Shown: positions 1-5,477, counted from the first letter of the stretch. The stretch: 9,420 nucleotides of DNA from Dehalococcoidia bacterium (GCA_018700215.1 JABIST010000027.1:1-9420); one strand, 5' to 3'. The notes: generated by a model from the letters alone, not told the origin. Program-made: numbers and translations.

Positions 1-501
1 CGCGTGCCTCGGGAGCAGCTGGTGGGACAGGAGAACCAGGGGCTGTCGATGGCGCTTTCGACGATCAATCAGTCGCGGGTGGGGATCTCCTCGATGTCGC
101 TGGGGATGGCGAAGGAGGGGCTGGCGCTGGGGTGGCAATATGCACACGAGCGCGCGCTGGGGCGCGGGACGGTGGCGGACATGCAGGTGACGCAGCACGC
201 GCTGGCTGACATGCAGATTGCGATCTACGCAGCAGAGTCGATGGTGTATCGGACGGCGATGATGGCCGACGCGGGCGACAACATCGAGATGGAGGCTTCG
301 GTCTGCAAGGTGTTCGCAACGGAGGCAGCGGACCGGGTGATCGATCGCTCGCTGCAGATTCATGGCGGGGTTGGGTACGTGCGTGGCTCGGAGATCGAGC
401 GGCTGTATCGAGACCACCGAGTGCAGCGCATCTACGAGGGCACGAGCGAGGTGCAGCGAAACAACATCTACCGCGTCATGGGGCGTTCCGCCCCCGCTTG
501 A
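1..501 (+). CDS. Acyl-CoA dehydrogenase, C-terminal part (5' end outside window)
   Basis: The frame is open from the first base to TGA at 499-501, giving the last 166 residues of a protein family that is usually about 380 long, so the N-terminal and beta domains lie upstream of the window. What remains is the C-terminal helical domain. Visible hallmarks are an Arg-containing helix (NQSRVG), the FAD-contacting stretch QIHGGVGY from base 355, the RDHRVQ segment, and IYEGTSEVQR near the end. The Glu codon at 436-438, in YEGTS, matches the catalytic base of medium- and short-chain acyl-CoA dehydrogenases. The family oxidises acyl-CoA thioesters at the alpha-beta bond using FAD and electron-transferring flavoprotein. 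Chain-length or branched-chain specificity cannot be told from this fragment. The gene converges with the MFS gene at 607-1890, so no operon partner is visible downstream. Confidence 0.92.
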   Translation, partial: RVPREQLVGQENQGLSMALSTINQSRVGISSMSLGMAKEGLALGWQYAHERALGRGTVADMQVTQHALADMQIAIYAAESMVYRTAMMADAGDNIEMEASVCKVFATEAADRVIDRSLQIHGGVGYVRGSEIERLYRDHRVQRIYEGTSEVQRNNIYRVMGRSAPA

Positions 502-542
502 CCGTTCCGGCCGCGTTCCGCGGTCTCGTGACCGTTCCGACC
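483..542. repeat. Two-copy imperfect 30-bp tandem repeat across a stop codon
   Basis: Units 483-512 and 513-542 match at 24 of 30 positions. Both begin gcgttccgc and both contain tgaccgttccg at the same place, with the differences clustered in the middle. The heptamer cgttccg therefore occurs four times (484, 503, 514, 533), spaced 19, 11 and 19 bases. The first unit contains the last codons and the TGA of the dehydrogenase gene; the second lies wholly in the spacer. This looks like a small local duplication. A protein-binding role for the heptamers is possible but unsupported. Confidence 0.7.
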
Positions 543-579
543 TGCTACTGCGGGGGTGGTGCTGAGCGCGCCCTGGGGC

Positions 580-593
580 GGTGCGATTGCACC
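580..593. terminator. Weak hairpin in the convergent spacer
   Basis: Arms ggtgc (580-584) and gcacc (589-593) pair perfectly around a 4-base loop, in the 105-base spacer between two converging genes. A bidirectional terminator would be expected there, but the stem is only 5 bp and has no T-run on either side, so it is at best a poor intrinsic terminator. Confidence 0.22.
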
Positions 594-606
594 TCGGGAC
601 TTGGAG

Positions 607-1890
607 TTAAACGGGGGTGGGGCGGCCTCGGGGGGCGACGAGGGAGATGAGGGCGCCAACGGCGGCGAGGGTGGCGACGAAGATGACGACACCATCGAAG
701 TTCCAGCTCGTGTTGATGGCGCCGGCGACGGCGGGGGCGACGGCCCCGATGAGGGAGCCGCCGGCGAAGAGGACGGCGACTGATGTGCCCTCGGAGCCAA
801 CGTCGGTGGCGTCCATGGCTGCGGCAACGATGACAGGCATGATCGAGAAGAGGAAGACGCCGAGCAGGATCACGTTGACGGTGAGCATCCAGCCGTCGTC
901 GGCCCAGAGGAAGCCGAGGACGAAGAGGGCGATGGCGGCCATGCTGGCGGTGGAGACGACTCGCCGACCGAGGCGATCGGAGAGCATGCCGAGGATGGGC
1001 GTGGACCCGATGCCAGCGAGCGTGAGCAGCGAGACGTGGAAGCCGATGGCGAGATCGCTGTAGGCGAGTTCTTCAGCCATGTAGATGACGAGGAAGAGCT
1101 GAATGGAATTGTGCGAGGCACCTCGGAGGGCGTGAAGCAGGGCCTGAGCGAGGACGGCTGGGTTGCGGAGGAGTCGCCCTGACGCGGTGAGGTATTGGCT
1201 GAGCGAAATGTCCGCGTGGTCCTCGGGCGAGCCACCTTTGAATCGAGCGAGGATGACGAAGACGGTGACGAAGGCGGGGACGACCAGTAGCAGGGCGACG
1301 GTTCGCCAATCGAGGCCCGCCCACTCGACGCCGAAGTAGCTGATGCCGCCGAGCAGCAGGCCGATGCCGACGGGTGCGGTGGTGTTGCCGATCTGGGCGC
1401 CGGTGGAGTGGGCGGCCATCGCGAAGCCTCGGCGTTCCGGATAGCGGACGGCGAGTTCAGAGAAGGCGGGAGCGTGCCAGAGCGAGGTGCCGGCGCCGAT
1501 GACCATGAGGGCGACGAGGGTCAGCCAGTACCAGGAGGAGAGACCGATCATCAGGTAGCCGATGCCGACGAAGGTCATGCTGACCATGAGCAGCAGTGGG
1601 ACGCGGTGTCGGTACATATCGGTGAGCAGGCCGGCGGGGATGTTGGTGAGACCGGAAGAGGCATCGCGGGCGCCAAACATGGCGCCGACAGCGATGTCCG
1701 AAAGGCCGAGGGTGGCTTTCAGTTCGGGAATCAGCAGCAGGACGGCGCCCTGGCCGAAGTGCTTCACGCCGTGGCCGGCGGAGAGGCCGTAGAGCAGTCG
1801 ATCGTTGCGAGGCTCGGGGGCGTCGTCCGGGGCGGCGTCGGGGGCCTCGGAGGCGTCGAGCGTGGGGGCGGGCTGGTCGGTGGTGGTCAC
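607..1890 (-). CDS. MFS transporter, Fsr-like (possible drug/metabolite efflux)
   Basis: The product is a 427-residue inner-membrane protein with about twelve hydrophobic segments after a roughly 30-residue Asp/Ala/Pro-rich cytoplasmic tail. The segment near residues 39-57 (GHGVKHFGQGAVLLLIPEL) and the WHAPAFSELAVRYPERRG stretch near 138-155 resemble the fosmidomycin-resistance (Fsr) branch of the major facilitator superfamily. The loop after segment 8 holds a good MFS motif A, GMLSDRLGRR, at 301-310; a weaker copy (GLLTDMYRHR) is at 87-96. GTG at 1890 is taken as the start because GAGGAGA lies 8 nt upstream (1905-1899). The in-frame ATG at 2001 would add a Pro-rich tail and overlaps the probable tRNA promoter. 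The substrate is not predictable; efflux of a small molecule is inferred from the family only. Codons end mostly in C, unlike the neighbouring plus-strand genes. Confidence 0.88.
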   Translation of the reverse strand: MTTTDQPAPTLDASEAPDAAPDDAPEPRNDRLLYGLSAGHGVKHFGQGAVLLLIPELKATLGLSDIAVGAMFGARDASSGLTNIPAGLLTDMYRHRVPLLLMVSMTFVGIGYLMIGLSSWYWLTLVALMVIGAGTSLWHAPAFSELAVRYPERRGFAMAAHSTGAQIGNTTAPVGIGLLLGGISYFGVEWAGLDWRTVALLLVVPAFVTVFVILARFKGGSPEDHADISLSQYLTASGRLLRNPAVLAQALLHALRGASHNSIQLFLVIYMAEELAYSDLAIGFHVSLLTLAGIGSTPILGMLSDRLGRRVVSTASMAAIALFVLGFLWADDGWMLTVNVILLGVFLFSIMPVIVAAAMDATDVGSEGTSVAVLFAGGSLIGAVAPAVAGAINTSWNFDGVVIFVATLAAVGALISLVAPRGRPTPV

Positions 1891-1924
1891 GCGCGCGGTC
1901 TCCTCGGTAGGTGGTAGGAGGGGC

Positions 1925-1953
1925 ACTTTGGAGCACGCGGGGGCACGAGTCAA
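1925..1953 (-). promoter_or_regulatory. Possible promoter of the MFS gene
   Basis: Read on the minus strand, TTGACT (1953-1948) is followed after 17 bases by CAAAGT (1930-1925). The -35 fits well, but the -10 matches TATAAT at only three positions. The implied transcript start near 1918 leaves a short leader before the Shine-Dalgarno site at 1905-1899. Confidence 0.3.
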
Positions 1954-1975
1954 CGAGTGGGGTGGGGGATTGCCG

Positions 1976-2004
1976 CAGACAGGGAATGGGGAGGCGGTCA
2001 TAAT
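1976..2004 (+). promoter_or_regulatory. Probable promoter of tRNA-Arg
   Basis: CAGACA (1976-1981) and CATAAT (1999-2004) are separated by 17 bases. The -10-like box ends 8 bases before the first base of the mature tRNA, so the primary transcript would have only a one- or two-base leader for RNase P to remove. Position and spacing are convincing; the -35 matches consensus at four of six bases. Confidence 0.45.
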
Positions 2005-2012
2005 CGGAGGAC

Positions 2013-2088
2013 GCCCCGGTAGCTCAAGGGATAGAGCAGCGGCCTTCTAATCCGCAGGTTGGAGGTTCGAATCCTCCCCGGGGCACCA
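2013..2088 (+). tRNA. tRNA-Arg (anticodon UCU)
   Basis: A complete cloverleaf can be drawn. Acceptor arms GCCCCGG (2013-2019) and CCGGGGC (2078-2084) pair fully. The D arm is GCTC/GAGC (2022-2025, 2034-2037). The anticodon loop CTTCTAA (2044-2050) carries anticodon TCT at 2046-2048. The T arm is GGAGG/CCTCC around TTCGAAT. The discriminator is A2085 and the CCA end is encoded at 2086-2088. It decodes AGA, and AGG by wobble, both rare arginine codons in DNA like this. One oddity is that the last anticodon-stem pair (2043 with 2051, positions 31-39) is a C-U mismatch. The methyltransferase gene begins 36 nt downstream with no terminator visible between, so co-transcription is possible. Confidence 0.97.
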
Positions 2089-2124
2089 CCCTGCCCTCGC
2101 GCGTCCATTCGACAGGTGCAGTGC

Positions 2125-2778
2125 ATGCGTCACATTGATCGAGAAGCGACGATCCTGGAGCTGGCCGCTGGCAAGCGGGTGTTGCATCTGGGCTGCGTGG
2201 GGCACGACTTTGCCGAGGAGACTGATCCGGTGCGTCGATACGCACGGAGTCTGCACGCGAAGATTGAGGGTGTGGCGAGCGAGGTGGTGGGCGTTGATAT
2301 GAACGCCGAGGCGCTGGCGCAGTACGAGCAGGCCGGCGTAGCGGCGAAGATGATCGTCGGCAACGTCGAGCAGCTTGAGACGCTGGAGTTGGGCGACGCG
2401 TTCGATGTAATCGTGTCGGGGAACGTGATCGAGCATCTGTCGCACCCGGGCATGATGGTGGACGGGATGCGAGCACTGAGTCACCCCGGGACGACCGTGC
2501 TGGTGACGACGCCGCATGCATTCGGCCTTCCGCAGTACGTGCGCTATGTGCGAGGTCGGTTTCAGGAGAGCGACGATCACATGATGACGTTCAACGGACC
2601 ATCGCTCGCCAATCTGGTGGAGCGGCACGGGTTTCGCGTGGTTTCGATCGACACGTCCAACCCCTACGGGCCGCCCAAGGGGTTGAAGCGACGCCTCAAG
2701 TTCCGATTGGTTCGCGCGTTCCTCGGACGATTTCCTCATCTGGGGCGGACGCTCGTTGTCCACGCGGAGTTGCCGTAG
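2125..2778 (+). CDS. Class I SAM-dependent methyltransferase, substrate unknown
   Basis: The 217-residue product has the Rossmann methyltransferase order. Motif I is VLHLGCVGHD at 19-28, slightly degenerate because the usual acidic residue before the glycine loop is His. The strand VVGVD at 54-58 ends in the Asp expected to bind the SAM ribose. The block FDVIVSGNVIEHLSHPG at 93-109 is typical of the Methyltransf_11/23 group, and VLVTTPHAFG at 125-134 follows. The C-terminal 40 residues are Arg/Lys-rich. No acceptor-binding domain is recognisable; relatives often modify small metabolites, quinones or glycans. ATG 2125 is preferred because ACAGG lies 8 nt upstream; GTG 2116 is an alternative adding three residues. 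Longer upstream readings would run into the tRNA. The next gene starts 72 nt downstream and appears to have its own promoter. Confidence 0.83.
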   Translation: MRHIDREATILELAAGKRVLHLGCVGHDFAEETDPVRRYARSLHAKIEGVASEVVGVDMNAEALAQYEQAGVAAKMIVGNVEQLETLELGDAFDVIVSGNVIEHLSHPGMMVDGMRALSHPGTTVLVTTPHAFGLPQYVRYVRGRFQESDDHMMTFNGPSLANLVERHGFRVVSIDTSNPYGPPKGLKRRLKFRLVRAFLGRFPHLGRTLVVHAELP

Positions 2779-2796
2779 AAACGCCGTCCGTTCGCC

Positions 2797-2830
2797 TATC
2801 ATCGCGTCCCCAGTCGGCCTCGGAGGCCGG
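2797..2830 (+). promoter_or_regulatory. -10-like box and leader hairpin before the PEP mutase-family gene
   Basis: TATCAT at 2797-2802 is a good -10 box, but no convincing -35 is seen at 16-18 bases. A hairpin with arms cggcct (2815-2820) and aggccg (2824-2829) and a 3-base loop follows, extendable by a T-G pair (2814/2830). It ends 7 bases before the Shine-Dalgarno GGAGGGA at 2837-2843. If TATCAT is used, the hairpin would sit at the very 5' end of the mRNA. There is no T-run, so it is not an obvious terminator for the methyltransferase. Confidence 0.32.
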
Positions 2831-2849
2831 GTGAGTGGAGGGACGTGCG

Positions 2850-3719
2850 ATGACCTCACTGCGAGCAATGCTGGACGAGCCGACGCCGGTGGTGGCGACG
2901 CTGGTATCGAATCCGCTGATGGCGCGGCTGGCCGAGCAGGCCGGCTTCAGAGCGCTGTACCTCGGTGGCGGGATGCTGGGCTACTCGAAGGTGGTACTCG
3001 AGGCGAATCTGAACATCACGGAGCTGGTGCAGGCGGGGATCGATATTCGCGCGGTGTCGTCGGTGCCGCTGATCCTGGATGGGGCGACGGGGTTCGGGGA
3101 TCCGATGCACATGCATCGAACGATTCCGATGGCGGAGGCGGCGGGGTTCGCAGCGATCGAGATTGAGGATCAGCTTGTGCCGAAGCGGGCACATCACCAT
3201 GTGGGGATCGAGCACATGGTGCCGGTGGAGCTGATGGCGGCGAAGGTGCGCGAGGCGGTGGCGGCGCGTCGCAGCACGGAGTTCTTGATCATCGCGCGGA
3301 CGAACGGAATCCGGTCGACGACGTTCGAGGACGCGATCGAGCGGGCCGCTGCGTACAAGGAGGCGGGGGCGGACGTGCTGATGCTGTCTCCTCGGAATGC
3401 GGAGCAGGTGCGGGAAATTGCGGAGCGGCTGCCGCCGCCGTTCCAAGTGCTGGTGGGAGCGGGCGGGCTCTCGACGCTGGGCGTGACGCTGGAGGAGATG
3501 GGTGAGCTGGGGTTCAAGCTGCTGATCGATGCAGCGCAGCCGATGCTGGTGGCGTTCCGCGCGTGGAAGGAGCTGTACCAGTCGATGGGGCCAGACCTCG
3601 GGAGTCCTGCGTTGACCTCGGAGGAGGCGCGGGTGCTGGCGGCGGAGCTGAACGAGGCGGTGGGGATCGAACGGCTGCTGGAGATTGAGCGCGGGACGGT
3701 GGAGCGGGGAGACGACTAA
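2850..3719 (+). CDS. Isocitrate lyase/PEP mutase superfamily enzyme (non-canonical active loop)
   Basis: The 289-residue product is a single TIM-barrel protein of the usual length. Family landmarks are LYLGGGMLGYS at 37-46, the Mg-site motif DGATGFGDP at 77-85, IEIEDQ at 103-108, IARTNG at 148-153 and AGADVLML at 172-179. Members break or form C-C or P-C bonds in 2-oxo acids such as methylisocitrate, dimethylmalate, oxaloacetate or phosphonopyruvate. The mobile active-site loop reads PKRAHHH (111-117). True isocitrate, methylisocitrate and dimethylmalate lyases have K-[KR]-C-G-H there, so the catalytic Cys is absent and a lyase of that type is unlikely; oxaloacetate decarboxylase-like or unknown activity is possible. 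ATG 2850 is chosen for GGAGGGA six bases upstream; GTG 2835 overlaps that site. The gene is probably transcribed alone or into the small membrane genes 125 bases downstream. Confidence 0.9.
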   Translation: MTSLRAMLDEPTPVVATLVSNPLMARLAEQAGFRALYLGGGMLGYSKVVLEANLNITELVQAGIDIRAVSSVPLILDGATGFGDPMHMHRTIPMAEAAGFAAIEIEDQLVPKRAHHHVGIEHMVPVELMAAKVREAVAARRSTEFLIIARTNGIRSTTFEDAIERAAAYKEAGADVLMLSPRNAEQVREIAERLPPPFQVLVGAGGLSTLGVTLEEMGELGFKLLIDAAQPMLVAFRAWKELYQSMGPDLGSPALTSEEARVLAAELNEAVGIERLLEIERGTVERGDD

Positions 3720-3764
3720 CGCTGTCGGGCAAACGTCAGTGGAGGGCTGGGACTTCGGACTCTG

Positions 3765-3774
3765 GTGGCGCCAC
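3765..3774. promoter_or_regulatory. Perfect 10-bp palindrome upstream of the membrane-protein pair
   Basis: GTGGCGCCAC reads identically on both strands with no spacer. It lies in the 125-base gap, about 70 bases before the first small membrane protein gene. Its symmetry suits a dimeric regulator, but a GC-rich 10-mer palindrome could arise by chance. Confidence 0.28.
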
Positions 3775-3796
3775 GGGGCGGGCGGGACCCTCACGG

Positions 3797-3823
3797 TGCT
3801 GTCGGAACCCTAGGCCGACGGCG
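3797..3823 (+). promoter_or_regulatory. Leader hairpin before the small membrane protein pair
   Basis: Bases 3797-3805 pair with 3815-3823 over nine positions (seven Watson-Crick, two G-T) around the 9-base loop aaccctagg. The structure ends 8 bases before the Shine-Dalgarno GAAGGGGG at 3832-3839. It lacks a T-run, so an RNA leader structure or operator fits better than a terminator for the gene ending at 3719. No clear -10 box is seen upstream of it. Confidence 0.35.
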
Positions 3824-3844
3824 ACTGTCGTGAAGGGGGTCGTC

Positions 3845-4090
3845 ATGAGGCACCCGGTTCAAGTCGGAATCATCCTCGCGGAGGTGGTGGTGGGTCTGGC
3901 ACTCGCACGCCTGGTCGCGAAGAGACGGGCGCCGGACTTCGTCGAGCGAGTGGGACGCACGGTTCGCGGACGAGTGTCACCGGAACAGATGGAATCTCTG
4001 CTGGGGCGCTGTCACGGGCTGCTGGAAACGACCTCAGTGAGGCAGCGGGTGTCGCAGGCGGCGGCCCCGACGACGGTTCGGGTGGCTTGA
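3845..4090 (+). CDS. Small single-pass membrane protein, paralogue A
   Basis: This 81-residue protein belongs to no family I recognise. Residues 5-25 form one hydrophobic segment (start VQVGIILAEVVVG), followed by a basic stretch RLVAKRRAP, which predicts an inner-membrane anchor with a cytoplasmic C-terminal region by the positive-inside rule. The soluble part contains SLLGRCHGLLE at 51-61 with a single Cys56. ATG 3845 is preted by GAAGGGGG with a 5-base gap; GTG 3830 lies before that site and is less likely. The next gene starts 14 bases after the stop with its own strong ribosome site and is a clear paralogue: 18 of the first 40 residues are identical without gaps, and the Cys-containing motif is shared. 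The function is unknown. Confidence 0.75.
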   Translation: MRHPVQVGIILAEVVVGLALARLVAKRRAPDFVERVGRTVRGRVSPEQMESLLGRCHGLLETTSVRQRVSQAAAPTTVRVA

Positions 4091-4104
4091 ATCAGGAGGG
4101 CACG

Positions 4105-4392
4105 ATGAAGCGTCTGGTGTTCATCGGAATTGCCATGGCCGGGGTGATGGTGGGGCTGGGACTTGCCCGATACATCGTCGGTAAGCGGGCGCCGGCGCTG
4201 ATGGAGCGGATGATGGAGAACGTCATGCCGCAGATGATGGACACGTGCTTCGGGCAGATGTCGCAGGAACGGCGCGAGTTCATGCTCGGACACTGTCGAG
4301 GGCTGCTCGATCAGATGGACGCGAAGTACGACGTGACGCATCCGGCGGAGCGGTTCGTGGAGCCGCTCCCGAGCCCGGTCGTGGTCGCCTGA
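4105..4392 (+). CDS. Small single-pass membrane protein, paralogue B, Met-rich
   Basis: This 95-residue protein starts at ATG 4105 behind a near-perfect AGGAGGG at 4094-4100, four bases away; the TTG at 4087 overlaps the previous stop and is rejected. Residues 4-25 are a hydrophobic anchor, then GKRAP (26-30). Residues 33-60 are rich in Met (MERMMENVMPQMM, then CFGQM and FM) and would form an amphipathic helix. MLGHCRGLLD at 60-69 matches the Cys motif of paralogue A. It therefore has two Cys (48, 64) and a Met cluster that A lacks, the main difference being a roughly 8-residue insertion in that region. Metal or haem binding by the Met/Cys/His cluster is only a guess. Both paralogues end in a hydrophobic V-x-V-A tail. 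The pair is almost certainly one operon. Confidence 0.78.
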   Translation: MKRLVFIGIAMAGVMVGLGLARYIVGKRAPALMERMMENVMPQMMDTCFGQMSQERREFMLGHCRGLLDQMDAKYDVTHPAERFVEPLPSPVVVA

Positions 4393-4451
4393 TCGGTCGC
4401 GCGGGCCCCAATCGGGCATTCGGCGCACGAACTTGCCCTGGTTGAAACGAC

Positions 4452-4471
4452 TATGCTCGCCCCAAGAGCAT
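4452..4471 (+). promoter_or_regulatory. -10-like box overlapping an inverted repeat before the sulfurtransferase
   Basis: TATGCT (4452-4457) is a fair -10 box, but the best -35-like element TTGCCC (4433-4438) is only 13 bases away, too short for a standard sigma-70 promoter. ATGCTC (4453-4458) and GAGCAT (4466-4471) form a perfect 6-bp inverted repeat with a 7-base loop, ending just before the Shine-Dalgarno GAGGGGG at 4473-4479. If transcription starts upstream, the hairpin could mask the ribosome site; as DNA it could be an operator. Confidence 0.35.
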
Positions 4472-4485
4472 CGAGGGGGCGCAGC

Positions 4486-5355
4486 ATGACGACGACATTA
4501 CCCGGACAGCTTGTCGAGACGGAGTGGCTTGCAGAGCACCTCGGAGATGCCGATCTGCGCGTGTTGGAGTGCACGACGATTCTGCGGCCGGGGGATGACG
4601 GGCGACTGCGGGCGGAGAGTGGACGACCCACGTACGAGGCGGGCCACATCCCTGGGAGCGGGTTCGCGGATCTGCCGGGGGACCTTTCGGATCGGGAGTC
4701 GGAGCTGCGGTTCATGATGCCGCCGGCGGAGCAGTTCGCGGAGACGATGTCGAGCTACGGGGTGGGTGAGGGAACACGGGTGGTGCTGTACGACCGCGCA
4801 GGCGGGATGTGGGCGGCGCGAATCTGGTGGATGCTGCGAGCGTTTGGGTTCGATGAGGCGGCGGTGCTGAACGGTGGCTGGAGCAAGTGGGTGGCCGAGG
4901 GACAAACGACCTCGGACGCTGCGAGCGCGTATCCGCGCGGGAACTTCGTCGCCCGGCCTCGGGAGGGGCTGATCGCGGACCGGGAGGAAGTGCTGACTGC
5001 GATCGAGGATGGTGCGACGTGCATCGTGAATGCGCTGACGGAGGAGCAGCATCGCGGCGAGGGCGCAGCGCGGTATGGGCGGGCGGGGCGGATCACGGGG
5101 AGCGTGAACGTGCCGGCGAACTCGCTCGTCGATCCGGAAACGAAGGCCTATCACCCGCTCGAGGAGCTGCGGTCGCGCTTCGCGTCGGTGGGAGCGGACA
5201 CGGCGGAACGGGTGATCGCGTACTGCGGCGGGGGGATTGCGGCGAGCAGCGATGCGTTCGTGCTGACGCTCCTTGGCTACGAGAACGTGGCGATCTACGA
5301 CGCGTCGCTGTCTGAGTGGGCGGCGGACGAGTCGCTGCCGATGGAGGTTGGGTAG
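4486..5355 (+). CDS. Two-domain sulfurtransferase (rhodanese/3-mercaptopyruvate type)
   Basis: The 289-residue length and layout match SseA/thiosulfate sulfurtransferases. An inactive N-terminal rhodanese domain (about 8-140) carries AGHIPGSGFADL and DRAGGMWAARIWWML near 52-117. The catalytic C-terminal domain (about 162-286) carries the active-site loop YCGGGIAAS at 246-254. Cys247 should carry the persulfide. The loop CGGGIA is closer to the mercaptopyruvate type (CGSGVTA) than to the thiosulfate type (CRKGVTA), so moving sulfur from 3-mercaptopyruvate or thiosulfate to a thiol or cyanide acceptor is likely. The usual Asp-Ala-Arg opening the catalytic domain is Asn-Ala-Leu here (182-184). 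ATG 4486 follows GAGGGGG by six bases; ATG 4453 sits in the -10-like box and before that site. Location is probably cytoplasmic, as no signal peptide is seen. The gene is flanked by 93- and 138-base spacers, so it may be monocistronic. Confidence 0.92.
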   Translation: MTTTLPGQLVETEWLAEHLGDADLRVLECTTILRPGDDGRLRAESGRPTYEAGHIPGSGFADLPGDLSDRESELRFMMPPAEQFAETMSSYGVGEGTRVVLYDRAGGMWAARIWWMLRAFGFDEAAVLNGGWSKWVAEGQTTSDAASAYPRGNFVARPREGLIADREEVLTAIEDGATCIVNALTEEQHRGEGAARYGRAGRITGSVNVPANSLVDPETKAYHPLEELRSRFASVGADTAERVIAYCGGGIAASSDAFVLTLLGYENVAIYDASLSEWAADESLPMEVG

Positions 5356-5394
5356 GCCTCCTAGCCTGTGCGAACTATCTTCCGAATTCTGGCG

Positions 5395-5428
5395 ACCCTG
5401 TGATGCTGTGCATGCTGACATACAGGGT
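5395..5428. promoter_or_regulatory. Perfect 7-bp inverted repeat, candidate operator of the phospho-His gene pair
   Basis: ACCCTGT (5395-5401) and ACAGGGT (5422-5428) are exact inverse copies 20 bases apart. Inside lies a smaller dyad, ATGC (5403-5406) and GCAT (5410-5413). The outer repeat ends one base before a -10-like TAGGCT (5430-5435), so it would cover the -35 region of a promoter for the gene at 5494. A repressor or activator site is the simplest reading. The regulator is not in this window as far as can be seen. Confidence 0.42.
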
Positions 5429-5446
5429 GTAGGCTCTGCGGCCAAA

Positions 5447-5477
5447 CACGTCCCTGACGAGCGAGCGAAGGGACGTG
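5447..5477 (+). promoter_or_regulatory. Perfect 9-bp leader hairpin before the phospho-His gene pair
   Basis: CACGTCCCT (5447-5455) pairs without mismatch with AGGGACGTG (5469-5477) around a 13-base loop. The stem ends five bases before the Shine-Dalgarno GGAGG at 5483-5487. With transcription from the TAGGCT box at 5430-5435, the mRNA would begin near 5442, placing the stem at its 5' end. There is no T-run, so it is not a terminator for the sulfurtransferase gene. mRNA stabilisation, translation control or a second DNA operator are the options. It is the strongest stem among the leaders in this window. Confidence 0.5.

Noticed and set aside
1891..2001. Extension of the MFS protein to the in-frame ATG at 2001 (464 residues)
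   Set aside because: The added residues are Pro-rich with no family resemblance, the ATG sits in the tRNA promoter -10 box, and GTG 1890 has a strong ribosome site eight bases upstream.
2013..2088. tRNA as integration site of a mobile element
   Set aside because: No second copy of the tRNA 3' end was seen in the window, and no integrase or element genes are present.
2059..2124. Methyltransferase start inside the tRNA gene
   Set aside because: The upstream codons are tRNA sequence; homology begins after ATG 2125, which has a plausible ribosome site.
2850..3719. Calling the enzyme methylisocitrate lyase (prpB) or isocitrate lyase
   Set aside because: The catalytic K-[KR]-C-G-H loop is replaced by PKRAHHH, and no methylcitrate-cycle genes lie in the window.
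4405..4417. Terminator hairpin after the small membrane protein pair
   Set aside because: GCCC/GGGC is a 4-bp stem without a T-run, expected by chance in this composition.
5350..5366. Terminator hairpin at the sulfurtransferase stop codon
   Set aside because: Only four base pairs (TAGG/CCTA, 3-base loop) with a mismatch beyond and no T-run.
5399..5420. CRP-like site (TGTGA half) in the leader of the phospho-His pair
   Set aside because: The second half-site is not TCACA at the right spacing; only the longer ACCCTGT/ACAGGGT repeat is symmetrical.
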